A stretch of DNA of 64,000 nucleotides from Penelope pileata (taxonomy: Eukaryota > Chordata > Aves > Galliformes > Cracidae), in contig WBMW01000596.1 in NCBI GenBank assembly GCA_013396635.1, forward strand, positions 169,421 through 233,420. Direction: 5' to 3'. A program made the position numbers and the translations under genes. The notes under the pieces are model-generated. The model saw nothing but the letters and a program-made list of their open reading frames with translations. It did no database searches and was not told the DNA's origin. Each line of letters starts with the position of its first letter. Positions within the stretch are counted from its first letter, which is position 1. Below are positions 14,901-25,279 of this stretch, in pieces.

Positions 14901-15682
14901 ATAACAAGCACTTCTAAACTAGCACACATGTTCAGGAAGTCGTGGAATAACAAGTACAGAATACCAATATGTTGTACTTAACAGCAATAGAATAGACCTG
15001 CACTTTGGGTGTTGCTCACTTGTGCCACTCATGAGTCACCACAACAGCCTGTAGAAGACAGCGAGCTCCATACCATGAAGAAATTTCAGTCCAAGCCAGG
15101 CCAAAAGAGTCAAAGAACACACATCTACGCATCTTCTGAACAACGTTAAATCTCACCAACAAATTAGCTTTATATTACAACTAACCTAGAAATAATTAAC
15201 ATTCTGATTTACAATGCTGCTTGTCTTATTTTCTCTTCTTTACGTCTGTTTCCCTGTTGGAATTTCTCTTTTTCATCATTTTCTCTGAATAATACATCCC
15301 AAACTTATCTTACATCCTTATTCCTTCTCCCTCATTTCAACCAGCAAAAGCAACTTTCTCAGCCTTTTGGATTGCCTTGGAAAGGCTTCTGTTTCATTTC
15401 CTTTTATGTCTGTGTAGGATCACACTTCGTATATAAAAATAGTAAAATAATACTTAACATACAGTGGTATAACCACTCACCTATCGCCTAAGCAACAAAT
15501 AAATTAACTTGGGGGAAAAAAAAAACTTCATTCTCTCCATGCTGAGACAAAGGGAACATATATTTCAAATTACCTAATGAAACTCGCTACAAAGAGAAGG
15601 ACACAGCAGGTACTAAATGAAGGAACAGAACGGGAAAGAGATGACACAATAGCTCATTTTCTATATGAAAGGAGAGCCTTAC

Positions 15683-15815
15683 CATCCTGCTGGCCCTGGA
15701 GATTCTGAGGACTTTGCATTCTTTCTTCAAGATTTGAGCTGAGGTCAGAGTTCACAGCTGACATCCTCGTAGAGTCACTCATATCAAATTCATCACTTTC
15801 TATAGAGCTTTCATC
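15683..15815 (-). CDS. NOL4: NOL4 internal coding exon (fourth visible, acidic Ser-rich segment)
   Basis: The acceptor caatttgcag precedes GAT at 15815. The exon encodes DESSIESDEFDMSDSTRM followed by SAVNSDLSSNLEERMQSPQNLQGQQD, plus one base of the next codon. The donor is GTAAGG at 15682-15677. Length is 133 nt: phase 0 at the start, one base carried over. The segment is acidic and serine-rich, has low complexity and is probably disordered. It contains SxxE/SxxD sites that would suit acidic-directed kinases such as CK2 (inference). The next exon should begin by completing an Asp/Glu/Gly-type codon. No match to the following NOL4 sequence was found in 1-15682, so it lies beyond the left edge of the window. 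Confidence 0.94.
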
Positions 15816-18800
15816 CTGCAAATTGAAAGTTTCAGAGACGTGTCAGAAAACATTGTATGCTGTTCACATTGTATATGGAGCTCACCGACTCCTATTCATT
15901 TCATTCATACCTGGTGTGGAATATATTCATGCTAATGCTTGTGTATATAAGCAAACAAGCAGAGCACATAAAGAAGAGCAGGGAACATGCAGTGCTTATG
16001 TGATATGTTAGTCTGACAAACACAATTTGATCAACTATGATGATACTCCCTTACCACACTCATAACTGTTTCCATAGCATTTTGTAAAACAGGATTGTAA
16101 CTGGAGACCCCTTGCAAAGTCCTTGTCACTCAAACATGATTGAGAAGAGCTCTCCACATTCTGCACCTGAATTCTCCACCTTTCCCAAGCAAGGCAGGCA
16201 ACCCTGTGATTACCACTTACAGTAAAACATTTCCAAACGACCTAAGAAGAATCCACAACCAAATTCCCTTAACGTGACTTCACCTTACACTGCTATTGTG
16301 TTTAAAGAAGCATCTGTGAAAATGATTAAGACTGTTTGTCATGCTCAAATGACAGTGGCAAACCAAAGTAATACAATCACAAGAGAATCACTTGAAATTT
16401 ATTCTGCCTCATACATCTTTAATACAACTTATCTATCAAGTCCAATTACAAAATTTACTAGGGATGATAATAGAGTGCAAAAAGTCACAGTTGGAAAATT
16501 TGTCCCCAGTTACATAAGCAAAACAGTTTGGGATCTACTCCAGCACAACTTCACACACAGGTTTAATGTGTATATGACACGTGTTTAACTTCACTTGCTT
16601 CAGTCCCATGGAAGTTCATGCATCCACTCATGGATTAAAAATTTAGCACTCACAAGTCTTGTTCTGCAAGCTGCAGGGGCAATACACAAACCTATGGTGA
16701 TATATTTTCAGTAACAACTTTTCTGAGATAATTACTCCTGTTTTGAAGAAAAGCCATTTAAAGAACATACAGAAAAAGATGGCAGATAAATTTGTATCCC
16801 CTGAGGATTCGTTTGAAATATTTTTACAATTAATATGTTTTTGGCGGTGTTTTTATTATTATTAAAACAAAACTATCTGGCAGGACTCTATTTTTATTTG
16901 GGTTGCTTGCCAGAAATGACCTAGAAAAAATGGCCTAGTAAATTTTATTTACTGTGTGTTTACTGTGAACTGGTTTCTACATATCTGCTGTGTCCTGTCC
17001 AAGCACTTGGCCCTTAAATCAATTAATCTCTTGGATCTTGGTGTTGTTTCCAGCTTGCATGGGTGTTTCTCTCGTTTTTGGAAGGGAAGTTCCCTGCAGT
17101 CTCTCTCTTGATGAAAGGGGATGGTACTGCCAAACTCCATCCACAAGTAAGAGAGGGACGATATGCAAGGTGATGCTGTTCTGCACCATCACTCTGGGAC
17201 AACGTCAAGTAATGAAACAAACACAGCTTGTTCTAAAAGTTTTATAAAAAATGAAACGGAAGAGTGAGGGCTTCTCTAGTGGGCACCTCTCTACCTTGCC
17301 CAGGCAGGGCAGGAAGCCCCCAGTTACAGCAGCAGTAAATACCAGGAACATGCCCTTGCATGAGTGCTATGGGGAACCAGTGGCCACTAGACAGACAGGG
17401 CCAAGGTACACATCAAGCTGGTTCTGGGATTTAGGGAAAACGTGTGCTGCTTTCTCATAGAGTGAGATCAGGACACCAGACCTCCTGGAACACTGTGCAT
17501 CTGTTAAGGCACAGTGGTATTTGTCATTAGTCCCTGCAGGAGTCAGCAAGCAGCAGCCTACATTTTCCAATTCTGAGCTTGGGCAATCTGTATGGGCTCC
17601 CAGTAACGCATCTGACACTTGTATAGGTATAAAACAACACCACACATGCGCAGCCTGTGTTTGCGTATGGCAGTCTGTGAAATACCTCCACCTCACTCTG
17701 CAAAATGTGTAAAACTTTTCTCTGAATTTGCATGTGCCTACAGGCACAGGCAGCAGAACTGGTAGCCATTGGCCTCTTTGTACCAGTTGCAGCACAGCTG
17801 TAAATTCCCACACATGGATGAATTCTCCTCTTAGATCAAGCCTGTTTCCCCATCGTAGATGGCCTCAGATAAAACACGATGAGTTGAGGGTGAGAGAATT
17901 AGGATGTTTTCAACCACTGTGCTGGCTCATTGTGGCATCCAAGTTCACATCAGTGTCAATTCCGCCCCCTCCATAAGAACAGAGACGTGATTGACGAAAC
18001 CTTGGAAACAGCCTTCCTACAAATCCAAGCATGCTTTTAAGTGCATGAAATTTTCCTGCTTTGCACTGTAATATTTTCACTGCCACTTTTTTCTCAGTGT
18101 AACAAATATACAGTCTGGAGCAAAAAAGAAACCCTTAGCAAAACTGCTTTGAGAAAAGACGTAAAGGATTATCTTGAGGACTTCCTGTGTGCCCATCCTG
18201 CCGAGGCAAACACATCATGACTAAAATATATCAGAAACTACTTTTCTTTTCATAAATCCAGCACTGTTGATATTTCATACACAGTGAGATCAGAGCTACA
18301 AAACTGAACCAGACAGGGAGATACCAAGCAGTGTTGCTTCCCGCTACCACTGAAACTTTGCCACTGGTTTATCTAGATGAAAAAACAGTTTAATGAAAAT
18401 ATCAGTCATCGGGACAGGAGAACTGCACCAAAACATTCAAGCTATAGAAGCACTGTGGCAGGTGGCCCTGATCCATCATGAGTGCCTGATCCTACTGTGG
18501 GATGAGTAACTCTCAAAGAGGGGTAGTGGGGAAACCAGAAAGTCCTTTAACTCCTAAGGCTACTACAGGGATAAAGCCTCTTACCTCCTGCTGCTTGGAA
18601 TCCTGCTGTCAGATTCCTGAAAAGGGGCAGCACACAGAGGGGAGACTCCATAGGAGGGAAAGAAGATCAGGCTGTATTTGTGTGTGAAGAACTCAGTCAG
18701 GGATCTCTACCCACACCCTCCCCAATAAAAATAAAAATAAAAATAAATAAATAAATAAATAGAGAAGGCAAAAGTGAAGCAAAGATCCTGATATTTCTAC

Positions 18801-19772
18801 AAGAGTAATGAAATCCCCAGTCTATGGTGTGTTGAATAATTTATACGTCTCCACCAGTAGCCCATATCTACTTATTATGAAACCAAACCCAGCTGACTCC
18901 ACAGAAGTCAGGAGTCAGTCAGAGTCTCTGACATAATCCAGCTGCTGAGGTTGTTTTTGAATATTTTCTTTATTGAAAACAATCTTGTAGTCAGGCAGAA
19001 GGACACAGCATGTGGGATTTCTTTTTGGCTGGCACATAGCCGAGCTTCTAAATATTTGGCAGCTCAAATGGTAAATGAACACATTTCTAGCTAAATTAGT
19101 TTATTACAACGAATTTGGTAGGTGGCCTACAACTGATGAGGTACTTCTTAAGATTTGATAAAAATCTGAATAAATCACAGAAATATTTTTGAAATGAAAT
19201 AAATGTAATTCAACTTCAGTTCTCTCTGAAGAAGCTTGATTCTAAGCCGACTCCTTTTCCCTTTTTTTTCCTTGTTATTTGAAGTTTCAACAGAAACACC
19301 TCCGCTTATTTATCAAGCTTTTTGCCTTAAAGATTTCAACTGATATTGCCAGGGCTTCTGTATATCTCATTGAAATGTGTTGTTGCATCCTGGCTACTAA
19401 CCTTGAGAACATTGTGACATTTGTTTCAGCTGTAGATGGTATTGCTTTCTAGAAGCAGACAATGAAAGCCACAGCCGAGCATGCTGCTAAGGCTATGCTC
19501 AGCAGCCCCCCTTGCACTTTCCAGTCAGTAAAAGGGTACCTTCACGTTCTTTGAAGCTGTACAGCATATTACCGTGGAAGGGCATTAAGTCATGACATTT
19601 TCTTTCAAACTGATTACTTGCACACAGCCTTGGTTTGATTTCAGTCACTATTTTAGCAATGAAATTACAACGATGACATCAATATCAACCCTCAGTTCAG
19701 ATTCTTGGCTACCAGAAAGACAAGCACCAAAGAATACATGAGAATAGAAAAACAAAAGATTTCAGTCTGTAC
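15816..19772 (-). other. NOL4: NOL4 intron, 3,957 bp
   Basis: Bounded by donor GTACAG at 19772 and acceptor tttgcag just above 15815. It joins phase 0 to phase 0. It contains an (AATAA/AAAT) microsatellite at 18724-18760. I saw no other repeat or exon. Open frames at 17.0-17.9 kb are short, overlap on both strands and resemble no protein I know. Confidence 0.9.
18724..18760 (+). repeat. (AATAA)n/(AAAT)n microsatellite
   Basis: Pentamer units change to tetramer units within one 37-bp tract. Confidence 0.93.
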
Positions 19773-19885
19773 CTCATCTTGCTGTGAATTTAGTAGCTGC
19801 AGCTTCATGTGTTTCATATAGGCCATAGTAATTGGCATATTGTAATCAATCATACTGGTCACCAGTGTTGGTGGTTTTCCATTAT
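19773..19885 (-). CDS. NOL4: NOL4 internal coding exon (third visible)
   Basis: The acceptor ttattacag precedes AT at 19885. These two bases complete the Asp codon begun at the end of the 20393-20504 exon. The exon then encodes NGKPPTLVTSMIDYNM and continues PITMAYMKHMKLQLLNSQQDE. The donor is GTACAG at 19772-19767. Length is 113 nt, ending in phase 0. The sequence corresponds to the NOL4 segment just before the acidic Ser/Asp-rich region. Only a 507-bp intron separates it from the previous exon, far shorter than the other introns here. The two exons sum to 225 nt, so they must be kept or skipped together to hold the frame. Confidence 0.95.
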
Positions 19886-20392
19886 CTGTAATAAAAACAT
19901 TTATTATGCATTATATGTTAGTTGTGGAGGCTACTTCAGCCTACTCTGCAGTTAAAGTCAGACAGTTACTTCACTTAGATCTAACTTTGGCATTTTCAAT
20001 TGCTTGTAGGCTGTGCAGATGGAAATCTGAAGAAAAATGAAAATGAAGTTCAAAACCTGAGAAGTGATGAGTTCTTCTATCCTAAATGACTACAGCACAG
20101 GCACCCTATCTATTCCTTACTTTTAAGCCTCCATATAAACATTTCCATAGCAAAATAAATGCTTTCCTCCAGATAAAATCATCTTTCTATTGAGGGTGCA
20201 TATGGTATTACACTCCATCCTTAAGCGAAAGCGGAAGATTCACTACCTTCCAGCTTAAGTAAATGAGATGATCTGACTTATTGAACTGTTCCAGTCTACC
20301 AAATTTTTATGAACCCTCACTTAAGCTAGGAAAATATAAATGGTATTAGAAATAAAATTACTTTACATCCCACTATTTGACACTAAAACTAC
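19886..20392 (-). other. NOL4: NOL4 short intron, 507 bp
   Basis: Bounded by donor GTAGTT at 20392 and acceptor attacag just above 19885. It interrupts an Asp codon after its first base. It is the only short intron in the visible part of the gene and contains no repeat that I recognise. Confidence 0.92.
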
Positions 20393-20504
20393 CTTTATGA
20401 TCTGCTCCATCTGGGTTTAAATGCATTCTTTTCTGGCACTCTGAGCAGCTCATTAGAAATCGTGTCACCGCTTCTCTCGGTAGGAAGGCATAGGTCTCAG
20501 AAAT
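20393..20504 (-). CDS. NOL4: NOL4 internal coding exon (second visible)
   Basis: The acceptor tcatttcag precedes ATT at 20504. The exon encodes ISETYAFLPREAVTRF and continues through a Cys-containing stretch (MSCSECQKRMHL) to NPDGADHK plus one base of a split codon. It matches NOL4 directly downstream of the RTYKA end of the previous exon. The donor is GTAGTT at 20392-20387, a weaker form than its neighbours use. Length is 112 nt: phase 0 at the start, one base carried over at the end. Compared with the mammalian protein as I remember it, Ser/Thr and Thr/Ala exchanges are visible and the rest is conserved. The two CxxC-spaced cysteines invite a metal-binding reading, but I know of no evidence for that. 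Confidence 0.95.
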
Positions 20505-20914
20505 CTGAAATGAATAACAAAATATAGGTGTTATTATATAAGCTGATTGAACATGATTTAACAGAACTGATCGTTGTATTTCCAAATAAGGCATATTTTC
20601 ATATAATGCCAGCAAGCACAGTGAAAGCATGTTCTGCATACTGTGTAAGATTTCAAGAAACATCTCCCCAATCTGCCTACTTATCATCTAATGGCTAATA
20701 ACAAAATTTCACTCATGTCAATAGAACTTCATATTCTGTTTATAGAGTTTTTTTAAAAAAAAATTCTTTTCAGCAAAAAGATTCAAGCATAACTAGCATC
20801 CTATTGAGGGCTGTTTTTTAAAAATCAAAAAGTGACCTTTTTCTTATAACCAACAAAAAAAAAAAAGAAAATGCTTGGCTTATGTGTTCTATTTATTTTG
20901 ATTGTAACAGTTTT

Positions 20915-20983
20915 GATTGGACAGTTGGACTAGATGATCTTAGAGGTCTTTTCCAACCTTGATGATTCCACGATTCTATGATA
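20915..20983 (+). mobile_element. CR1 3' tail fragment
   Basis: Contains 'ttggactagatgatcttaga' followed by 'ggtcttttccaacctt' and the terminal 'gattctatgata' repeat unit of CR1. Only about 70 bp remain. Antisense to NOL4. Confidence 0.88.
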
Positions 20984-21300
20984 ATATGTAGATAACCTTC
21001 TGTTTGAATTTTTCTGAAGATATTCTCAGAGAGCTTTTGATTTAATATTGCAGGGTAAATAAATTACTAACAGTTATAGAATTTAGGTGTCACTCAATTT
21101 CAGAGATTCTGCTTCACTGGGAGGCACCTTGAAACAACAGATTTTGGTTGTTTCCATCTTTCAACATAATCATTCTTTCCAACCACATGTTCACACATTT
21201 TAGAGAATTTTTATTATTTTGTTTTTTGAAAAGGGAGAGGCGGAAGAACTTGCATCTCTTTTTGAAGACTGCATTTTTCACCCTTCCCCAATAGGTATAT

Positions 21301-21336
21301 ATATATCTTTATATATATATATATATAAAGATATAT
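21301..21336. repeat. Perfect 36-bp AT-rich palindrome
   Basis: The centre is (AT)8, flanked by CTTT on the left and AAAG on the right, then six further complementary A/T bases on each side. All 36 bases are self-complementary. It ends at the first base of a CR1 3' tail. Confidence 0.95.
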
Positions 21337-21404
21337 CTTGGATGGTTGGACTAGATGATCTTGTAGTTCCTTTCCAACCTAGTGTTTCTATGATTCTATG
21401 ATAG
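21337..21404 (+). mobile_element. CR1 3' tail fragment
   Basis: A second CR1 3' end about 350 bp from the previous one: 'ggttggactagatgatcttg' plus 'cctttccaacc' and 'tatgattctatgat'. It starts exactly where a 36-bp AT palindrome ends. Confidence 0.87.
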
Positions 21405-21760
21405 ACATTTTTGCCTTGCTGAAAAGAACTTGGAGGTGACAGTTGGTGCCAAGCTGAAAATGAGCCAAGAGCATAGATAAAACAAAACTGACTACATTAA
21501 GCATATGGCCAGCAGATCTAAAAAAAGTTAATATACCTCTCTACTCAGTACTGGTAAGGCAGCAGTGGAATATTGCACCTGATTTGCCCCTCCATAGCTC
21601 AAGAAAGCATCTGAGAAGGCTCAGTGGCAGGCCAAGAAAAGGCAACTGATATCCACTTGTATACCTTTACTGCAAAACCTGCAGCAGGATTCAATTTCCT
21701 ATCAAGAGGCTACATTGATCCAAGTCTACGTAGGAAGTGCAGAAAGATGGAGATGGCAGG
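21405..21760 (+). mobile_element. Degraded CR1 ORF2 body
   Basis: Decayed sequence that still follows the end of CR1 ORF2: 'cttggaggtgacagttggtg' (LGV-V-like), 'aaaatgagccaagagca' (MSQ-like), 'atggccagcagatct' (the VASRS region) and 'ctctactcagtactggtaag' (the LYSALVR region). Heavy substitution indicates an older insertion than the adjacent tails. The 3' limit is uncertain. Confidence 0.7.
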
Positions 21761-23796
21761 TAAGAAAGTGTGCATACAGAAAGGACAAAATACCTGACTT
21801 TAACTGGATGTAAATGAGATCAAATATCGTGTTCCTCACAAGGATGCTAAGAGGAGGACAAATACCCTGTTTTAATTCTCATACAATTTCCCCCTTGGCT
21901 GGTTTGTCACCTACTTAGCTTACACTGAAAGCTACATTTATTAAAACTCCATGGACCAAAATACTCTGTCACTGGTGAATTTGGAAAACTGGAGTTTAAA
22001 TTAGTGCTTCTTCCTGTGACATCAGTTTTTTCTGAAATTGTGTATTATAGATGTGAATTACACCATCCTGTTTTTGCCATTGTTGTTCAGGCTGTTTATT
22101 GCTGTTGGTGTTTTTATATAGCAGACATTTTATTTAGGAGGAAAAAAGAGGATTAGTATATAGGCAAACTTTGTTCTGTGTTGAGAACTGGTATAGATTT
22201 TCTTCGGGCCCGAAATATTTTATCTGAAAATGAAAGTGCTAATTGATGCTCTTTTTAAATGAGAGATCCTGCCAAAAAATTATTTCAGATCATTTTCCTG
22301 TTTTTTATACCACTGAACAAATGCTTATTTACCTTTCCAGATTCAAAGCATTGCCTATATGCAGGCTGAATGGAATATAAAATGAAAGAACTTAAAATCA
22401 CCTAGAACTTAGCATTAAGGAAACTGGCAAGTGCATGTACGCAGCAACCTCTCTCTCCTAACATTTAACACATTTAGCCCTGTATTGAAATTAATGGAGC
22501 TTACCTATGGATTCATTAGTTACCTGCATTTGATAGTAACGCCCCATTTATTCTAATCAAACATCTCTGTCAAAATTCCAGTTCTGCTCAAACAAGAAGA
22601 AAATTCTTCATGGAAAGCAAGTGAGCTAAGTCCCAGATACAACAGGCATACTCCACTGACTGTAAAGGAACCAGGTTTTATAACTAAATTTGTCCACATG
22701 GCAGATGCCTGTGTCTCCAACTTCCCACTGCAACACAGCTTTAAGGATATCTTTCCCTAAATAACACCAGTTTTCACCAACTTCCTCTCCTGTTTACTTT
22801 GTAATTTGAATTAATCATTTACAGGCCAAGACTTCAGCTTGTGTAAATTGTCGTAACACAACAGATATCAAGTTAAAAGAGATATGCAGAGGACATGACC
22901 CATAGCTTTCCTTATTCTTGCTGCTTGAATGCATACAAAGATCTCTTTCCAATTTTCAGTGCCAGAAAAAAATTCTAAAACCAAAACAAACCTCACACCT
23001 TAGCAATGCGGACTCCTGTTTGCCTTTCTCACTGAAGAAGAGTATCTCTGCTCCGCAAGATGCAGATAGCAGCTTGCTAGCTCTGGCCATGCTCTGAACC
23101 AGCTGGGTTAGTGCCAGCAGTGGCCTAAAAGGTCTCTAACTAAATCAGCACAAGGTTGAACACAAAATCCTGTATTTTACCCCTCAGTAGTGATTATCCA
23201 CTTGTGCTCAAGGTTGGGCTAATGTAGGTCATGGAGCTGGCTTGCATGTTCTTCAGAATAAAATCTGTAGGCCTACAACACTATATAGGTAACTATAAAG
23301 AAATACCTTAGTGGTCTGACTTCATCGGGAAAATCTGTTTTTCTATCCTCTATTCTGTCTGAAAGAAAGCAATAATGACTCAGTCCTCACTGATGCAGTA
23401 TATTCTCACTGCCTTCACTGGCACTGTTCCTCTCAAGGCCATCAGCTAACAAAAACTATAGCTAGAACATCTCATTTAGTGATGCCCTGCAATAAAATAA
23501 TATTATTATATTGTGATTCCATTAAAAAAAAGTTTATATTAAAAAAAAAAAGGCCAAAATAGTGAGTTGAATTGGGAGATATTACATGATTTACATCTAC
23601 ACACTTATGATGATGCAGACAGGCATATTTTTGGAATGATTTACAGGAAACTGGTCACGCGTATGCCTCTGCCAATCAGAGAATAAGTAGTGCTGATATC
23701 CCAGAGTTCATCCGATTAATCATATTGATAAAATATTCCAGAGTGCATCAAAAGAGGGAAACATGACTTAAGTTTCTTTAAAAACAAATTTTACGT

Positions 23797-23850
23797 ACGA
23801 GGGCTGCTCCAAAAGCACTGTGTGTATTTTTTTCAAATGTAATGCTTTAG
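23797..23850. mobile_element. Possible mariner-type terminal fragment (Galluhop-like)
   Basis: 'gagggctgctccaaaagcac' after a TA-containing context resembles the terminal inverted repeat of the galliform mariner-like element as I remember it. No matching opposite terminus and no transposase are visible, so at most one end survives. Confidence 0.35.
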
Positions 23851-25260
23851 GAGTGGCTTTGTGTGGTTCTTTATTCTCATAGTTGGTTTTATTGCACATT
23901 ACTATATTTTCTATTGTTTTGTAGAAACACTTAATCTTGTAGCTGGACGTATTTTGTGTCATGGACAAACCAGAAAATAAGCATATTTTAGCAGGTAATT
24001 GTTTAGGTATTGTATGCTATATATAGCTATCACAGCTAAATGCTTTTTACCTTGTAAAGGGGAAAAAAAAAGAGACAAAGAAGAGACTAGACATTAAGCT
24101 AAGAGTGCCAAAAAAACAAGTGTTCAGTTTACTCCCAGAAGTTACAAGATAAGAAGCAGAACATTCCCTAAAAAAACAGTCCATGCATACCTACATATAT
24201 TTTGTTTCAATTCTGAACACAGAGGAAAATAAATACAGAGTGACATCAGTGGCCCAAGAGTCAAAATGTTTATATTTTTATTCTACTGATCATAAGAAGT
24301 CTACAGTATAGTAGATTTTGACATATGTCAACCCTTCCAAAACATCATCCAACGACAAAAGCCTTCTAAATCTGGAATTGGTTTACATGCTATCTGTTGG
24401 ATCCCACTCAGAACACAGCTACTACAAGGGAGTTAATCCAGCACCTGAGCATGTAATCTGATTTATATCAGAACTAAGTGAAGTGTGCCCTAACTACCCA
24501 TGGGAAGTACATTGCCTTCCCATTGCATCACTGCAGCCAGAGAAAATGGACAAAGTCAACTTCATGCTCCCCAGTGTTCAGATGATTTAAGTGCAGGACG
24601 TTGTGATGATGTAGCTTTCAGAGCTCCATTTTTATTTGGAAAATTAACAAGCACTAAACTGAAAGGCAGATTTTAGGACACATATGGCAGATTAGGAAAG
24701 ACAAGTGTGAGGAGAGAGAGTGAAATGTTGCAAGTGAACCTATTAACCCCTAAAGCATTAACATAGAGAATGTATGTGTAGTCTGGAAGACATGATGTGT
24801 CAGAATGGAGAGAATTTTTGTTGTGCATGTATATTATTTAATTAAGGGTGATGAGGGGAGACAATCCAAAGAAAAATTTAAAGAGGAGAGAGAGACACAT
24901 AGAGAGAGAAAAATGTAATCCGTCCTGGGCCAAGAGCCATCAAACCAGGTGGCAGAAATCAGTTTATTGATGACAGGAGGGCAAGCCAGACAAGGAAAGT
25001 CCTCTCTTCGCTTCAGCAAGAGGTCAGGACAGAAGGCTGATGTAGGAAAGCAGATATATTATTGCTGAGAGTCTTATCAAGAGCTCGCTACCCTGCTATA
25101 TTGGGGAAAATGGTGTTCCCTCTCATACCCAACCTTCCCTTCACAGCTCTGCTTCCCCCCACATAACAGCACCAGCTTTCTGAGAGGGTTCTGAGAGGGA
25201 GGCAATGGGGAGCATCTGTTAGCTGGTTCCCTGCCAGGGCACTCAAAGCTTGCCCTTTGC

Positions 25261-25279
25261 AAAAAAAAAAAAAAAAAAA
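25261..25279 (+). repeat. Poly-A (19)
   Basis: A homopolymer without a recognisable SINE or retrogene upstream. Confidence 0.95.

Larger units (their letters stand above)
1..15682 (-). other. NOL4: NOL4 intron downstream of the last visible exon (incomplete)
   Basis: This is non-coding on both strands as far as I can tell. All open frames here are short, lack family resemblance and have no convincing splice context, apart from the CR1 reverse-transcriptase fragment at about 5.6-6.5 kb. The intron starts at donor GTAAGG (15682) and does not end inside the window, so it is longer than 15.6 kb. Two CR1 relics (about 1.3 and 5.6-6.6 kb), a T7G11 run and an AAAT microsatellite are listed separately. 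The remainder is ordinary AT-rich intronic sequence with nothing else I recognise. Confidence 0.85.
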
